This document shows, piece after piece, positions 1 through 8,665 of a DNA stretch of 38,183 bases. The notes below the pieces were generated by a model. The model was given only the letters and a program-made list of their open reading frames with translations, was not told the origin of the DNA and did no database searches. The stretch is from positions 1-38,183 of the forward strand of contig JABDKO010000241.1 in assembly GCA_013002165.1 (NCBI GenBank), in the 5' to 3' direction. A program made the translations under genes and the position numbers. Every line of letters begins with the position of its first letter. Within the stretch, counting starts at the first letter, position 1. The DNA is from Rhodothermales bacterium (GTDB lineage Bacteria > Bacteroidota > Rhodothermia > Rhodothermales > JABDKH01).

Positions 1-2
1 AC

Positions 3-2522
3 CCGATGCTCTTTCAGCTGAATCGACAGGAGAATGCCAATGATCAGGTAGCGACTGTCTCCGCAGGAATCTTTGGAACTGAGAACATCACCTCGATTTC
101 CTTCTCTATAAATGATGTTGAACAAGACGGAATTGCATTCCTTGACACTGTCAATTCTGTATTTCGATATGATCTTCCGAGTCCAGTTGCTGCAGGATCA
201 AAGTTCAAGATCTCTGCAACTGATGCCATGGGCCGCACTGTTTCCGACAGCGTCGGTGTAGTTCCTCCTCCTGTCGTGGACGAGCCCCTGCCTCCGGGGA
301 TCCGGGATGGCATAACATATAGCGACGCGGACCCGGCAGAGGTGACCTTATCATTGCTCGCCCCAAGAAAAAGTTTTGTCTATGTAATCGGTGAGTTCAA
401 TAACTGGGAGCTCGATCCTGACTATCTCATGAAAAGAGACTCCATCAATGCCGATAGTGTTCGCTGGTGGCTGACACTGCCACCGGTGACACCGGGTCAA
501 GAGTATGCATTTCAATATCTGGTCGACGGTGAGATACGAGTCGCTGACCCTTACTCCTACAAGATTCTTGATGAAGGAAACGATCCCTTCATCGGGGACG
601 TGTATCCTAATCTCAAGCCATACCCGACCGCGACTAGTCAAATCGTGTCTGTCTTCCAGACGAATCAATCACCATATAACTGGGAAGCTACCGACTATGT
701 GCGGCCACAGCAGCATGAGCTCGTAATTTATGAGATGCTTGTACGTGACTGGGTTGAGGACCACAGCTTTGCATCGATTATCGATTCACTGGATTACTTC
801 GAAAACCTGGGGGTTAATGCGCTCCAACTCATGCCGGTTTCGGAATTCGATGGCAATGTATCCTGGGGCTACAACCCTGCCTTTCATCTTGCCCTTGATA
901 AATATTACGGCCCACCGGATAAGTTGAAGGAACTTGTAGATGAGGCCCACAAGCGAAACATGGCTGTGATTTTGGACGTGGTCTACAATCATGCAACAGG
1001 TCAGTCGCCTCTTGTCAGATTGTACAATACAAGTGCTACGGGTAGTCCGGGGTCAGCCCCGTCGCCCGATAATCCGTGGGTTAATGTGACGGCCAAACAT
1101 CCGTTCAACGTATTCAATGATATTAACCACGAAAGCACGTTCACGAAAACGTGGTTGGATCGCGCCAATGAATACTGGCTGACTGAATTTAATGTGGATG
1201 GGTTCAGGTTTGATCTGTCGAAGGGATTTACACAATTCGACTCAGGCGGCGATGTAGGTCTTTGGTCGGCATATGATGCTTCCCGGATCGCAATTCTGGA
1301 ACGGATGGCTGATCGTATCTGGGATGTTGACAGCACGGCCTACATTACGATGGAGCACTTCGGGAGCGAGCAAGAAGAAATTGAGCTGGCACTCTACAAA
1401 ACCGACCAGGGCTTCCCGGGAATGTTGTTCTGGGAAAATGTGAACAACGACTTTAGCGAAGGCACGATGGGATATCCGTCGAATTTTGCGGACGCATATT
1501 TTGGAAACAAAAACCATCCGGGGCCCAGCATTATCAGTTTCATGGAGAGCCATGATGAACAGTGGATAATGTATAAGAACTTAGCGTTCGGAGCTTGCTC
1601 CAATGCACCCCTTGGTGGATCGACGTGTGATACAGATCCCGGTGCGTACAGCACGCGTGAGTTTAATGTGGCGTTCGATCGGATGAAGATGGCGGGTGCG
1701 TTTCTCTTCACGATTCCCGGCCCCAAAATGATGTGGCAATTCGGAGAATTAGGGTATGGTTACGGTCCCGATGGACGTGAGTGTCTCCGGCCCGGTGATG
1801 GCAGCCTCGGTGATTGTCCAGCCGGGACACCCGACAGGATCGACCCCAAGCCCATTCGCTGGGAGTACAACTCGGACCCATTACGCCTCAAGCTTAAAAA
1901 CGCGTGGTCCGCAATCTTAAGACTCCGCAAGGAATACGAAGTATTCCGGCGGGCGGACACGGGTGTTGTGATGGATACGGGCAACCCTGGAAAGGTCATG
2001 CACCTTGACTCTCCTTTCGGTATGGACGCAGTTATCGTGGGCAACTTCGCCGTGACCCCCATGCAGGTTGACCCCAATTTTCTCAGAACCGGGGTATGGT
2101 ATGATTTCTTTTCGGGCGACTCAATTGACGTGCAAGACCCGAATGCTTTGCTGGATTTACTCCCCGGCGAGTTTCATATTTATACGTCAGAAAAGACCTT
2201 TACACCGGAGCCCGGATTGATAACGGTCTCAAACGAAGATCAACCAACAGCATCGGATCGTTCCTTCGGTATCCATAGCGTGCACCCGAACCCCGTGCGA
2301 GCCGTATTGTCGTACATGCTTGATGTAGACACTGACGAGGCCGTAAACGTTAGTCTATATGATCTGGTCGGGCGTAAACTAATGGCCATCGAAAAGGGAG
2401 TCGGGCGTCCGGGAAGCAGTGTGTACTCTCTGGATACGAGCAATTTGCCTGCTGGCGTATACTTCCTGCGAGCAGAGAGCGGCGTTATGTTTGATTCCAA
2501 GTCATTCGTTGTGGTGAGGTAA
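3..2522 (+). CDS. Secreted GH13 alpha-amylase family glycosidase with T9SS sorting domain (5' partial)
   Basis: The reading frame is open to the left edge, so the start and signal peptide are missing. Numbering from the first in-frame Met (base 6): a beta-sandwich region at about 10-85, a CBM48/E-set-like domain at about 110-195 (GEFNNWELDP), then a GH13 barrel. The conserved GH13 regions are visible: DVVYNH at 324-329, GFRFD at 399-403 (D403 nucleophile), ITMEHF with E450 as acid/base, and ESHDE at 514-518 (D517). The last 80 or so residues are a type A T9SS C-terminal sorting domain (HPNP, VSLYDLVGRK, LPAGVYFLR). The enzyme should therefore be exported across the outer membrane, be anchored or released, and cut alpha-glucans. 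The exact GH13 subfamily and bond specificity cannot be fixed by eye. It is followed after 4 bp by an ABC sugar importer, which suggests starch or maltodextrin use. Confidence 0.93.
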   Translation, partial: PMLFQLNRQENANDQVATVSAGIFGTENITSISFSINDVEQDGIAFLDTVNSVFRYDLPSPVAAGSKFKISATDAMGRTVSDSVGVVPPPVVDEPLPPGIRDGITYSDADPAEVTLSLLAPRKSFVYVIGEFNNWELDPDYLMKRDSINADSVRWWLTLPPVTPGQEYAFQYLVDGEIRVADPYSYKILDEGNDPFIGDVYPNLKPYPTATSQIVSVFQTNQSPYNWEATDYVRPQQHELVIYEMLVRDWVEDHSFASIIDSLDYFENLGVNALQLMPVSEFDGNVSWGYNPAFHLALDKYYGPPDKLKELVDEAHKRNMAVILDVVYNHATGQSPLVRLYNTSATGSPGSAPSPDNPWVNVTAKHPFNVFNDINHESTFTKTWLDRANEYWLTEFNVDGFRFDLSKGFTQFDSGGDVGLWSAYDASRIAILERMADRIWDVDSTAYITMEHFGSEQEEIELALYKTDQGFPGMLFWENVNNDFSEGTMGYPSNFADAYFGNKNHPGPSIISFMESHDEQWIMYKNLAFGACSNAPLGGSTCDTDPGAYSTREFNVAFDRMKMAGAFLFTIPGPKMMWQFGELGYGYGPDGRECLRPGDGSLGDCPAGTPDRIDPKPIRWEYNSDPLRLKLKNAWSAILRLRKEYEVFRRADTGVVMDTGNPGKVMHLDSPFGMDAVIVGNFAVTPMQVDPNFLRTGVWYDFFSGDSIDVQDPNALLDLLPGEFHIYTSEKTFTPEPGLITVSNEDQPTASDRSFGIHSVHPNPVRAVLSYMLDVDTDEAVNVSLYDLVGRKLMAIEKGVGRPGSSVYSLDTSNLPAGVYFLRAESGVMFDSKSFVVVR

Positions 2523-2526
2523 CCTT

Positions 2527-3759
2527 GTGAGACGGACCTGTCCATATCTATTTCTTGTCCTCATGCTTGCCAGTATGGCGGGATGTCGTCAGGAATCGGA
2601 TAGGGTTCGAATTACTGTGTGGCATCAGAAGACGGGCGCCGAGCGCGATTTCTTCAATCGTGTTGTAGATGAGTATAATGCGTCAAATGCGGATCATTAT
2701 GTGGATCCTCTCTACAAGGAAAATGAGGAGGGTCGCAATCTGTTTATAATCGCGTCAGTCGGTGGCCAGGGCCCCGACCTGATCTTTGGTCCGGCAGACA
2801 ACGTTTCTATTTTCGCACTGACAGAATCAATCCAGCCTGTTACCAACGTCCTTGAACCCGGCTATCTTGAAACCTTCAGTGAACGTGGTACCGTGACCTG
2901 GAGAGATGAAACGTGGTTGGTTGCGGATCAAATAGGAAACCACCTCACGTTCGTTTATAACAAGGCACTATTGCCGGAACCGCCGACGACTGTAAGTGAG
3001 ATGATCAGTGTTCTTGACTCGATCACGGCAGATCTTGACGGGGATGGCAGGACGGACCAATATGGCCTCACGTGGAATTACTCGGAGCCGTTTTTTTTCG
3101 TTCCGTTTCTGACCGCGTACGGTGGTGGTCTCATGGATGAAGACGGGAAACCTACGCTCAATACAGAGGCGACAATCAGTGCTATCAGGCTGATACTTGA
3201 AATGAGGGATACCTACAAAGTCATTCCGGCATCTACGGACTATGACACTGCAGAGACCCTGTTCAAGGAGGGTAGAAGTGCTGCCATCATTAACGGTCCC
3301 TGGGCATGGGCTGGCTATTCACAGGTCGGTATCGACTATGGTCTCGCGCGTATTCCCATGATTGAGGAAACGGGCAGGTGGGCCGCGCCATATATATCGG
3401 CCAAAGGATATTCTGTCAACGTAAACCTGGACCAATCGAAGGTACCCTACGCGCGACGCGTGCTCGAGTACCTTACCGGTCCGGATATGCAGCGACGGAT
3501 GGCGAATGAGCTCGCAACCATTCCTGTTATCGAGTCTGTTATTGCTGATTCGGTGCTCATGTCCAGCGAACTGCTACAGGCATCGTTGCGCCAGGTTGAG
3601 GTCGGGATTCCGATGCCCACTGCGCCGCAGTTGCGTCAGATCTGGGATGGAATGCGCGGGCCATACCAGTTGATAATGAACGGGGCAGTATCGCCGGAAG
3701 AAGGCGCGCAGATGATGCAGGAAGAAGTTGAAAAGCGGATAGCCGACACATTTTTATAG
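2527..3759 (+). CDS. ABC sugar transporter substrate-binding lipoprotein (MalE-like)
   Basis: This 410-residue protein starts at GTG, 4 bp after the amylase stop. It opens with a lipoprotein signal peptide ending at Cys20 (SMAGC). The mature part is a typical family 1 solute-binding protein: ITVWHQKTGAERDFFNRVVDEYN near the start, GGQGPDLIFGPADN, a central TADLDGDGRTDQYGLTWNY segment, and INGPWAWAGYSQ toward the C-terminal lobe. It should sit on the periplasmic side and deliver maltodextrin-like oligosaccharides released by the upstream amylase to the two permeases that follow at 3763 and 4672. The ligand is inferred from the operon, not from binding-site residues. Confidence 0.92.
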   Translation: MRRTCPYLFLVLMLASMAGCRQESDRVRITVWHQKTGAERDFFNRVVDEYNASNADHYVDPLYKENEEGRNLFIIASVGGQGPDLIFGPADNVSIFALTESIQPVTNVLEPGYLETFSERGTVTWRDETWLVADQIGNHLTFVYNKALLPEPPTTVSEMISVLDSITADLDGDGRTDQYGLTWNYSEPFFFVPFLTAYGGGLMDEDGKPTLNTEATISAIRLILEMRDTYKVIPASTDYDTAETLFKEGRSAAIINGPWAWAGYSQVGIDYGLARIPMIEETGRWAAPYISAKGYSVNVNLDQSKVPYARRVLEYLTGPDMQRRMANELATIPVIESVIADSVLMSSELLQASLRQVEVGIPMPTAPQLRQIWDGMRGPYQLIMNGAVSPEEGAQMMQEEVEKRIADTFL

Positions 3760-3762
3760 ACA

Positions 3763-4665
3763 ATGGTCACAAGCAAAAACGAAAAGGCAGCGTTACGAAT
3801 ATTCATCGCCCTGTTGATCGGGCCGATGGTTGTACTCGTACTTGCTGTGGTTGCGTATCCGTTTTTCTTCAATGTGATCCTGTCGCTATCCAACATGAAT
3901 CTCTTTCATATCCGTGACTGGGAGGTCATCGGATTTGAGCAGTACCTGGCCGTTTTTGCAGAGCCACGCTTCTGGGAGATCCTGCTGAAGACGCTAATCT
4001 GGACATTGACGAACGTTGTCTTTCATGTTGTAATAGGTGTAATGCTTGCTGTCCTTCTGAACCAGTTGTTCGTTGTGGGCAAGCCTGCGTGGAGGGTGCT
4101 GCTGATCTTGCCCTGGGCGCTGCCTCAATACATTACTGCGCTTACGTGGCGTGGCATGTTCAACTACGAGTACGGTGCGATAAATCTGGTTTTAACCAAG
4201 TACATGAATTTGCCGGCAGTGGAGTGGTTGACATCACCCTTTGAAGCATTTCTTGCCGCAATTCTGACAAATATATGGTTGGGCTTCCCGTTCATGATGG
4301 TTATTGCGCTCGGTGGACTTCAATCCATACCGGCCGAGTTGTATGAAGCGGCGGATGCGGACGGGGCTTCAGCCTGGCACAAGTTCAGGCATATTACACT
4401 TCCATTGTTGCGGCCCGTGATGTTGCCGGCTATCACGCTGGGAGTCGTCTGGACGTTTAACAACATCAATGTAATGTGGCTGGTATCGAACGGTGGTGAG
4501 CCGAATGATCAAACCCACATACTTGTATCATTTGTGTATGAGGCGGCATTCTCGGCGTACAGGTTTGGCTGGGCGGCGGCCTTGTCGATGGTCATCTTTG
4601 CGATTCTGTTTCTTTTTACTGCTGTGTTCCTGAACCGAACAAAGGCAACCGAAGCCGCCTACTAA
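3763..4665 (+). CDS. ABC sugar transporter permease (MalF-like)
   Basis: A 300-residue inner-membrane permease of the binding-protein-dependent transport family (BPD_transp_1). It has six predicted membrane helices, the first at about 15-40. The EAA loop that docks the ATPase is clear in the last third (EAADADGASAWHKFRHITLPL). It is shorter than E. coli MalF, lacking the large periplasmic P2 loop, and matches the MsmF/UgpA size class. ATG start, 3 bp after the binding protein, so the genes are certainly co-transcribed. It pairs with the permease at 4672. Confidence 0.92.
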   Translation: MVTSKNEKAALRIFIALLIGPMVVLVLAVVAYPFFFNVILSLSNMNLFHIRDWEVIGFEQYLAVFAEPRFWEILLKTLIWTLTNVVFHVVIGVMLAVLLNQLFVVGKPAWRVLLILPWALPQYITALTWRGMFNYEYGAINLVLTKYMNLPAVEWLTSPFEAFLAAILTNIWLGFPFMMVIALGGLQSIPAELYEAADADGASAWHKFRHITLPLLRPVMLPAITLGVVWTFNNINVMWLVSNGGEPNDQTHILVSFVYEAAFSAYRFGWAAALSMVIFAILFLFTAVFLNRTKATEAAY

Positions 4666-4671
4666 TAATTG

Positions 4672-5508
4672 ATGGTCAAGAGTCAGAACATATTTGCAAA
4701 AATTGGAACGTACGCAGTGTTGTTCATAGCAGCTGCTGTGTCGGTGTATCCTATCACGCGGATTATTACGATCTCGCTCCGGCCGGGCGATCAGCTGCTT
4801 TCGACATCGCTTGCGCTCATCCCCGACAACTTTACGTTCGACAACTATGTCGTTCTACTGACCGAGACGGGATTTCTACGGTGGATGGTAAACTCGCTGC
4901 TGGTATCGCTCGTTGTAACAGTTACGGGAGTGGCGCTGGCGTCTACGTCGGGATATGCCCTGTCGCGCTACAAGTTTGCCGGGAAGGGCTCGCTGTTGCA
5001 GGGCTTGCTGGTCACCCAGATGTTTCCGGCCACGATGCTATTACTGCCGTTGTATGTGATGCTTATCAAGTTGCATCTGCTGGATTCGTATCTGGGCATC
5101 ATCATCATTTACACCGCGACAGCCCTTCCATTCTGCGTATGGCAGATGAAGGGCTATTACGACACCATCCCGCCCACACTTGAGGAGGCTGCGAGAATTG
5201 ATGGGGCCTCGCACTGGCAGGCATTTACAAAGGTGATACTTCCCCTCGCGGCACCTGCCCTTGTCATTACGGCATTGTTCTCATTCATGACGGCGTGGAA
5301 TGAATACGTTGTCGCGAATGTCGTTTTGCAGGACACATCGATGTTCACGTTGCCGCTTGGTTTGAAGATGTTTCAGGGCAGTATGACAACGCAATGGGGT
5401 TTGTACGCCGCCGGATCCCTGCTTGTGTCGATTCCGGTTGTTGCCCTGTTCCTGATACTGAGTCGTTATCTTATTTCAGGCTTGACGCTCGGTGCGGTCA
5501 AGGGGTAG
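4672..5508 (+). CDS. ABC sugar transporter permease (MalG-like)
   Basis: About 278 residues, with six membrane helices and a canonical EAA loop (EEAARIDGASHWQAFTKVILPL), as in MalG/MsmG. I chose the ATG at 4672; an in-frame TTG lies directly before it at 4669. It is the partner of the permease ending at 4665 and the last gene of the amylase-importer operon. No ATP-binding subunit follows, so the importer probably borrows a shared MsmX/UgpC-type ATPase encoded elsewhere. Confidence 0.92.
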   Translation: MVKSQNIFAKIGTYAVLFIAAAVSVYPITRIITISLRPGDQLLSTSLALIPDNFTFDNYVVLLTETGFLRWMVNSLLVSLVVTVTGVALASTSGYALSRYKFAGKGSLLQGLLVTQMFPATMLLLPLYVMLIKLHLLDSYLGIIIIYTATALPFCVWQMKGYYDTIPPTLEEAARIDGASHWQAFTKVILPLAAPALVITALFSFMTAWNEYVVANVVLQDTSMFTLPLGLKMFQGSMTTQWGLYAAGSLLVSIPVVALFLILSRYLISGLTLGAVKG

Positions 5509-5677
5509 CCCTGTTTACAGGGTTGAAAAAAGCGGTCAACTCCGGCAAATCACGTGGGGGCCACCACTCCTCCTCCCCGGTGACAACTTAATCAGCAAAG
5601 CGCGTCATGCGCCAATGGAGAAGTGCTAGGTTTTTATCTAGAAAACTTCCTAGGAATCCGTATCGACCTGAAGTCGG
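5509..5677. other. Convergent intergenic region with stem-loops
   Basis: 169 bases lie between the permease stop and the stop of the minus-strand glycosyltransferase. A short hairpin (CCCTG-TTTA-CAGGG, 5509-5522) follows the permease stop directly. A longer imperfect inverted repeat lies at 5626-5653, with CTAGG/CCTAG outer arms and GTTTT/AAAAC inner arms. Neither is followed by a good T-tract, so these are only possible terminators for the two converging units. No gene is seen here. Confidence 0.35.
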
Positions 5678-6751
5678 CTACCAACGCCTCGGTTTTGTTA
5701 GCATACCAAGTGGTGCAAGAACCAGATTGTATATCGAGTAGAGGACATGCAGTACCGGCTGCCACACTGCGAGATCTCGTTCTAAAAATACTGCCGATGC
5801 CTTGCGCAGAATGATCCACTGAACAACAATCGATACCCCGAGAATGGACCACCCCGTTCCACCTAAGACAAACGGAGCAGTATATAGCACAAGTCCGGAT
5901 ACATGAAATGCTGCTAATGGCAGGGACGCGGACGCCGAATAATAGCGACCGGCAGAAACATGACGCTTCTTCTGCCTGAACCATTCAGGTACGGTGTCCG
6001 GAGGCTCTGTGCGAACGTAGGAACCCGGTCCAAAGATGTGCACAACGTCGATGCCCTCCCGGGCAAACTGCTGAACAAGCAGGTCATCGTCGCCGCTAAG
6101 TGAGTGCATGATTCTGGCAAAACCATCGACCGCATCCCAGGACTGTCGGGTGTATGCCAGGTTTCGACCGACCGCCATGTACGGCCGGTGGATGCCAATA
6201 GTCCCGGCTGTGAGGAATCCCGTGATGAATGTTTCGTATCGGAATACTCTGTTAGCGAAGCCGGATCTCCGATCGAACGGACTGTACCCGACTACCACCA
6301 GTTTTTCCTTACTACCGAATTGCCTGGCAATCGTGGCAAGCCAGTCGCGACCAGGTCGGCAATCCGCATCGGTAAAGACCAGCACTTCGTTGCTGGCGGC
6401 CGAGATGCCTGCTTCCAGAGCATACTTTTTCCCACTTCGGTCGCCAGCGGTCTCAACGACTTTATACTGATCTCTACGTGGATGTCGTCTGAGGAGGTCC
6501 AGGGTACCGTCTTCGGAGTTGTCAACAGCAATGATCAGTTCATACTGTGGATGTGACTGCGTCAGCAGCGCTTCAAGTAGTCCGGGAATATTGTGTTCTT
6601 CATTCTTGACGGCGACTATCACCGTCACATCACTGACGTCATCATCTCGCGAATCGAAATTCTGACGCGCTCGCCAGTAACCAAAGTATAAACAGAGCCA
6701 CAAACAGCTGTTTATCGCAAGTATTGATATATAGACGGTCCAGACGGCCAT
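5678..6751 (-). CDS. Membrane glycosyltransferase, family 2
   Basis: A 357-residue GT-A type glycosyltransferase of family 2. One N-terminal membrane helix (about 5-25) is followed by the catalytic domain: VTVIVAVKNEEHNIPGLLEAL, the metal-binding DAD at 128-130 (FTDADCRPGRDWL), a GDDD acid motif at 220-223 carrying the likely base, and QKKRH at 260-264, which matches the Q/RxxRW position of processive family 2 enzymes. Two or three membrane helices close the protein. It should move a sugar from a nucleotide donor to a lipid or polysaccharide acceptor on the cytoplasmic face. The acceptor is not known. ATG start; it stands alone and is divergent from the gene at 6872. Confidence 0.88.
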   Translation of the reverse strand: MAVWTVYISILAINSCLWLCLYFGYWRARQNFDSRDDDVSDVTVIVAVKNEEHNIPGLLEALLTQSHPQYELIIAVDNSEDGTLDLLRRHPRRDQYKVVETAGDRSGKKYALEAGISAASNEVLVFTDADCRPGRDWLATIARQFGSKEKLVVVGYSPFDRRSGFANRVFRYETFITGFLTAGTIGIHRPYMAVGRNLAYTRQSWDAVDGFARIMHSLSGDDDLLVQQFAREGIDVVHIFGPGSYVRTEPPDTVPEWFRQKKRHVSAGRYYSASASLPLAAFHVSGLVLYTAPFVLGGTGWSILGVSIVVQWIILRKASAVFLERDLAVWQPVLHVLYSIYNLVLAPLGMLTKPRRW

Positions 6752-6871
6752 TTGGCCAAAATACCGGCCTTCGGCATGAACTGTTTAGAATAATCACTCA
6801 AACATGGCGGAAAAGTGCGTATCTTTTCAGGCCAATTTTACTGTAGAAATTGAAGCAAAAAAGCATCCTGA

Positions 6872-7519
6872 ATGACTAATCTGGACCAGGACCGACATAC
6901 CCCGGCATGGCCTGAGCTCGGAAAGTTCTGGACTGTACCCAATGTGGTAACGCTTAGTCGGATTGCGTTCGTCATACCCGCGGCAGTGATCATTCTGCAG
7001 GACGGGTCAAGAATGCTGCTTATTGGCTTCGTGGTCGCGGCTATTGCGACCGATTGGTTTGACGGCAATATTGCTCGCTGGTCAAAGTCCGTGTCCGACT
7101 GGGGCAAGGTCCTCGATCCGCTCGTTGATAAGCTCGGGGGCGCACTTGTAATTGTCGCGCTGGTGATCAAGGGAAGTCTGCCACTGTGGTACATTGGAGT
7201 AATCCTGCTGCGGGATGTTTTGATTGTGTCAGGTAGTGCGCGAATCGCGCGGAGGACAGGTCAGATCACTATCAGCATCTGGGCAGGGAAAGTTGCCGTG
7301 GCTTCAGTAGCCGTGACGGTCCTCGCAGCAATCTTGCAAGCCGATCCGCCGGTAATGCGATTCTGCCTCGTCGTCAGTAGCGTTCTGTTGGTTTATTCTC
7401 TGCTACGGTACCTGTGGCGTTATTTCAAGTTCATACAGCTAGCTGAGAAACCAGCGCTACCTGCAGAGACCGGGATCGCAGAATCGGGCCTGCTTGATGA
7501 AATTGAATCTCACTCGTGA
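6872..7519 (+). CDS. CDP-alcohol phosphatidyltransferase (PgsA-like)
   Basis: A 215-residue integral membrane enzyme. The family signature D-x2-D-G-x2-A-R-x8-G-x3-D-x3-D is perfect, with D61, D64, G65, A68, R69, G78, D82 and D86. It condenses a CDP-activated lipid with an alcohol headgroup, most often glycerol-3-phosphate (PgsA, first step to phosphatidylglycerol), but the signature does not discriminate acceptors. About five to six membrane helices follow the N-terminal 20 residues. A possible promoter element (TATCTTTT, near 6820) lies upstream. It is followed after 26 bp by ftsY, so the two may share a transcript; both concern membrane biogenesis. Confidence 0.9.
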   Translation: MTNLDQDRHTPAWPELGKFWTVPNVVTLSRIAFVIPAAVIILQDGSRMLLIGFVVAAIATDWFDGNIARWSKSVSDWGKVLDPLVDKLGGALVIVALVIKGSLPLWYIGVILLRDVLIVSGSARIARRTGQITISIWAGKVAVASVAVTVLAAILQADPPVMRFCLVVSSVLLVYSLLRYLWRYFKFIQLAEKPALPAETGIAESGLLDEIESHS

Positions 7520-7545
7520 ATCATCTGTCCATATAAGTACAATCA

Positions 7546-8499
7546 ATGGCATTACTGTCCGGTAAAAGAAGCAAACAGGAAGAGGAAAAGCTGTCCGCTG
7601 GACTCGAGAAGACACGATCCAGTCTTTTCGGAAAGCTGAATCGCCTCGTGAGAGGGAAGGATACGGTTGATGCAGATGTCCTTGATGACCTGGAAGGCAT
7701 ACTCGTAACGAGTGATGTTGGCGTTAAAACGACCGTGGATATTATCCGAAGGGTCGAAGAAAGAGTCGCCAATGATAAATACGTTTCGACCCGCGAACTG
7801 CAATCGCTGATTCGAGATGAGATCTCACATCTCATGCTGGACCACGCTCCCGATCGACCTGCAGATTTCGATGCGCCTCTTGTCAACCAGCCTCATGTAA
7901 TAATGGTAGTCGGCGTCAACGGTGTGGGTAAGACCACATCGATTGGGAAAATTGCACATCGGTATAAGGAAGCCGGCAAACTGGTCATTCTGGGTGCAGC
8001 AGATACGTTCAGGGCTGCCGCCACCGAGCAACTTCAAATCTGGGGTGAGCGGGCCGACGTCGAGGTCATCAAGCAGGGTCAAGGTTCCGATCCTGCAGCA
8101 GTGGCGTTCGACACGCTGGCCGCCGCGAATAACCGCAATGCCGATGTTGTCATAATTGACACGGCCGGTAGATTGCATACCAAAGGCGGGCTCATGGACG
8201 AACTTTCAAAAATAAAACGCGTGATGGACCGCCAGGTAGATGGCGCACCGCATGAAGTGCTCCTCGTGCTCGATGCCTCAACAGGTCAGAACGCTATCAG
8301 GCAGGCCGAAGAATTTACCCGCTCAGTGGATGTTACCGGGCTTATTTTGACCAAATTGGACGGAACGGCGAAGGGGGGTATTGCTATTGGCATTTCAAAT
8401 GAGTTCATGATACCCGTAAAATATATCGGTGTCGGTGAGCAAATAGACGATTTACAGGTTTTCGACCGCGAATCGTTTGTCAAAGCACTGTTCGACTAA
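7546..8499 (+). CDS. ftsY: Signal recognition particle receptor FtsY
   Basis: A 317-residue SRP GTPase with NG domain only. It lacks the long acidic A domain of E. coli FtsY, as is common outside Gammaproteobacteria; the basic N-terminal helix (about 1-38) probably binds the membrane. G motifs: GVNGVGKT at 123-130, DTFRAAA at 153-159, DTAGR at 205-209, TKLDG at 269-273, with closing GVGEQIDDL. It docks Ffh-bound ribosomes at the translocon for co-translational insertion of membrane proteins. ATG start. Confidence 0.97.
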   Translation: MALLSGKRSKQEEEKLSAGLEKTRSSLFGKLNRLVRGKDTVDADVLDDLEGILVTSDVGVKTTVDIIRRVEERVANDKYVSTRELQSLIRDEISHLMLDHAPDRPADFDAPLVNQPHVIMVVGVNGVGKTTSIGKIAHRYKEAGKLVILGAADTFRAAATEQLQIWGERADVEVIKQGQGSDPAAVAFDTLAAANNRNADVVIIDTAGRLHTKGGLMDELSKIKRVMDRQVDGAPHEVLLVLDASTGQNAIRQAEEFTRSVDVTGLILTKLDGTAKGGIAIGISNEFMIPVKYIGVGEQIDDLQVFDRESFVKALFD

Positions 8500-8632
8500 A
8501 AATGGACTCCGTTCGTGGCGACCATGAGACCATTCGAAAGGGGAATATGACGGTCTACAGCTTGTTTTTAGGGCTTTTGGAACAGAATGCCGATATTCTA
8601 ATCAGATGATACCCCGTTATCAACTTCTGGAA

Positions 8633-8640
8633 TAGGTTTG
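8633..8640 (+). promoter_or_regulatory. Bacteroidota-type -7 promoter element (TAGGTTTG)
   Basis: TAGGTTTG is an exact match to the TAnnTTTG -7 consensus used by the primary sigma factor of Bacteroidota. It lies 25 bp before the ATG at 8666, in the only non-coding gap before that gene. No clean -33 TTTG is seen at the expected distance, so this is a moderate call. Confidence 0.45.
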
Positions 8641-8665
8641 CACGAGAATAGCAGCGGTTGAAAGA

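Noticed and set aside
5678-6751. The glycosyltransferase as part of the amylase operon
   Set aside because: It lies on the opposite strand and converges on the operon.
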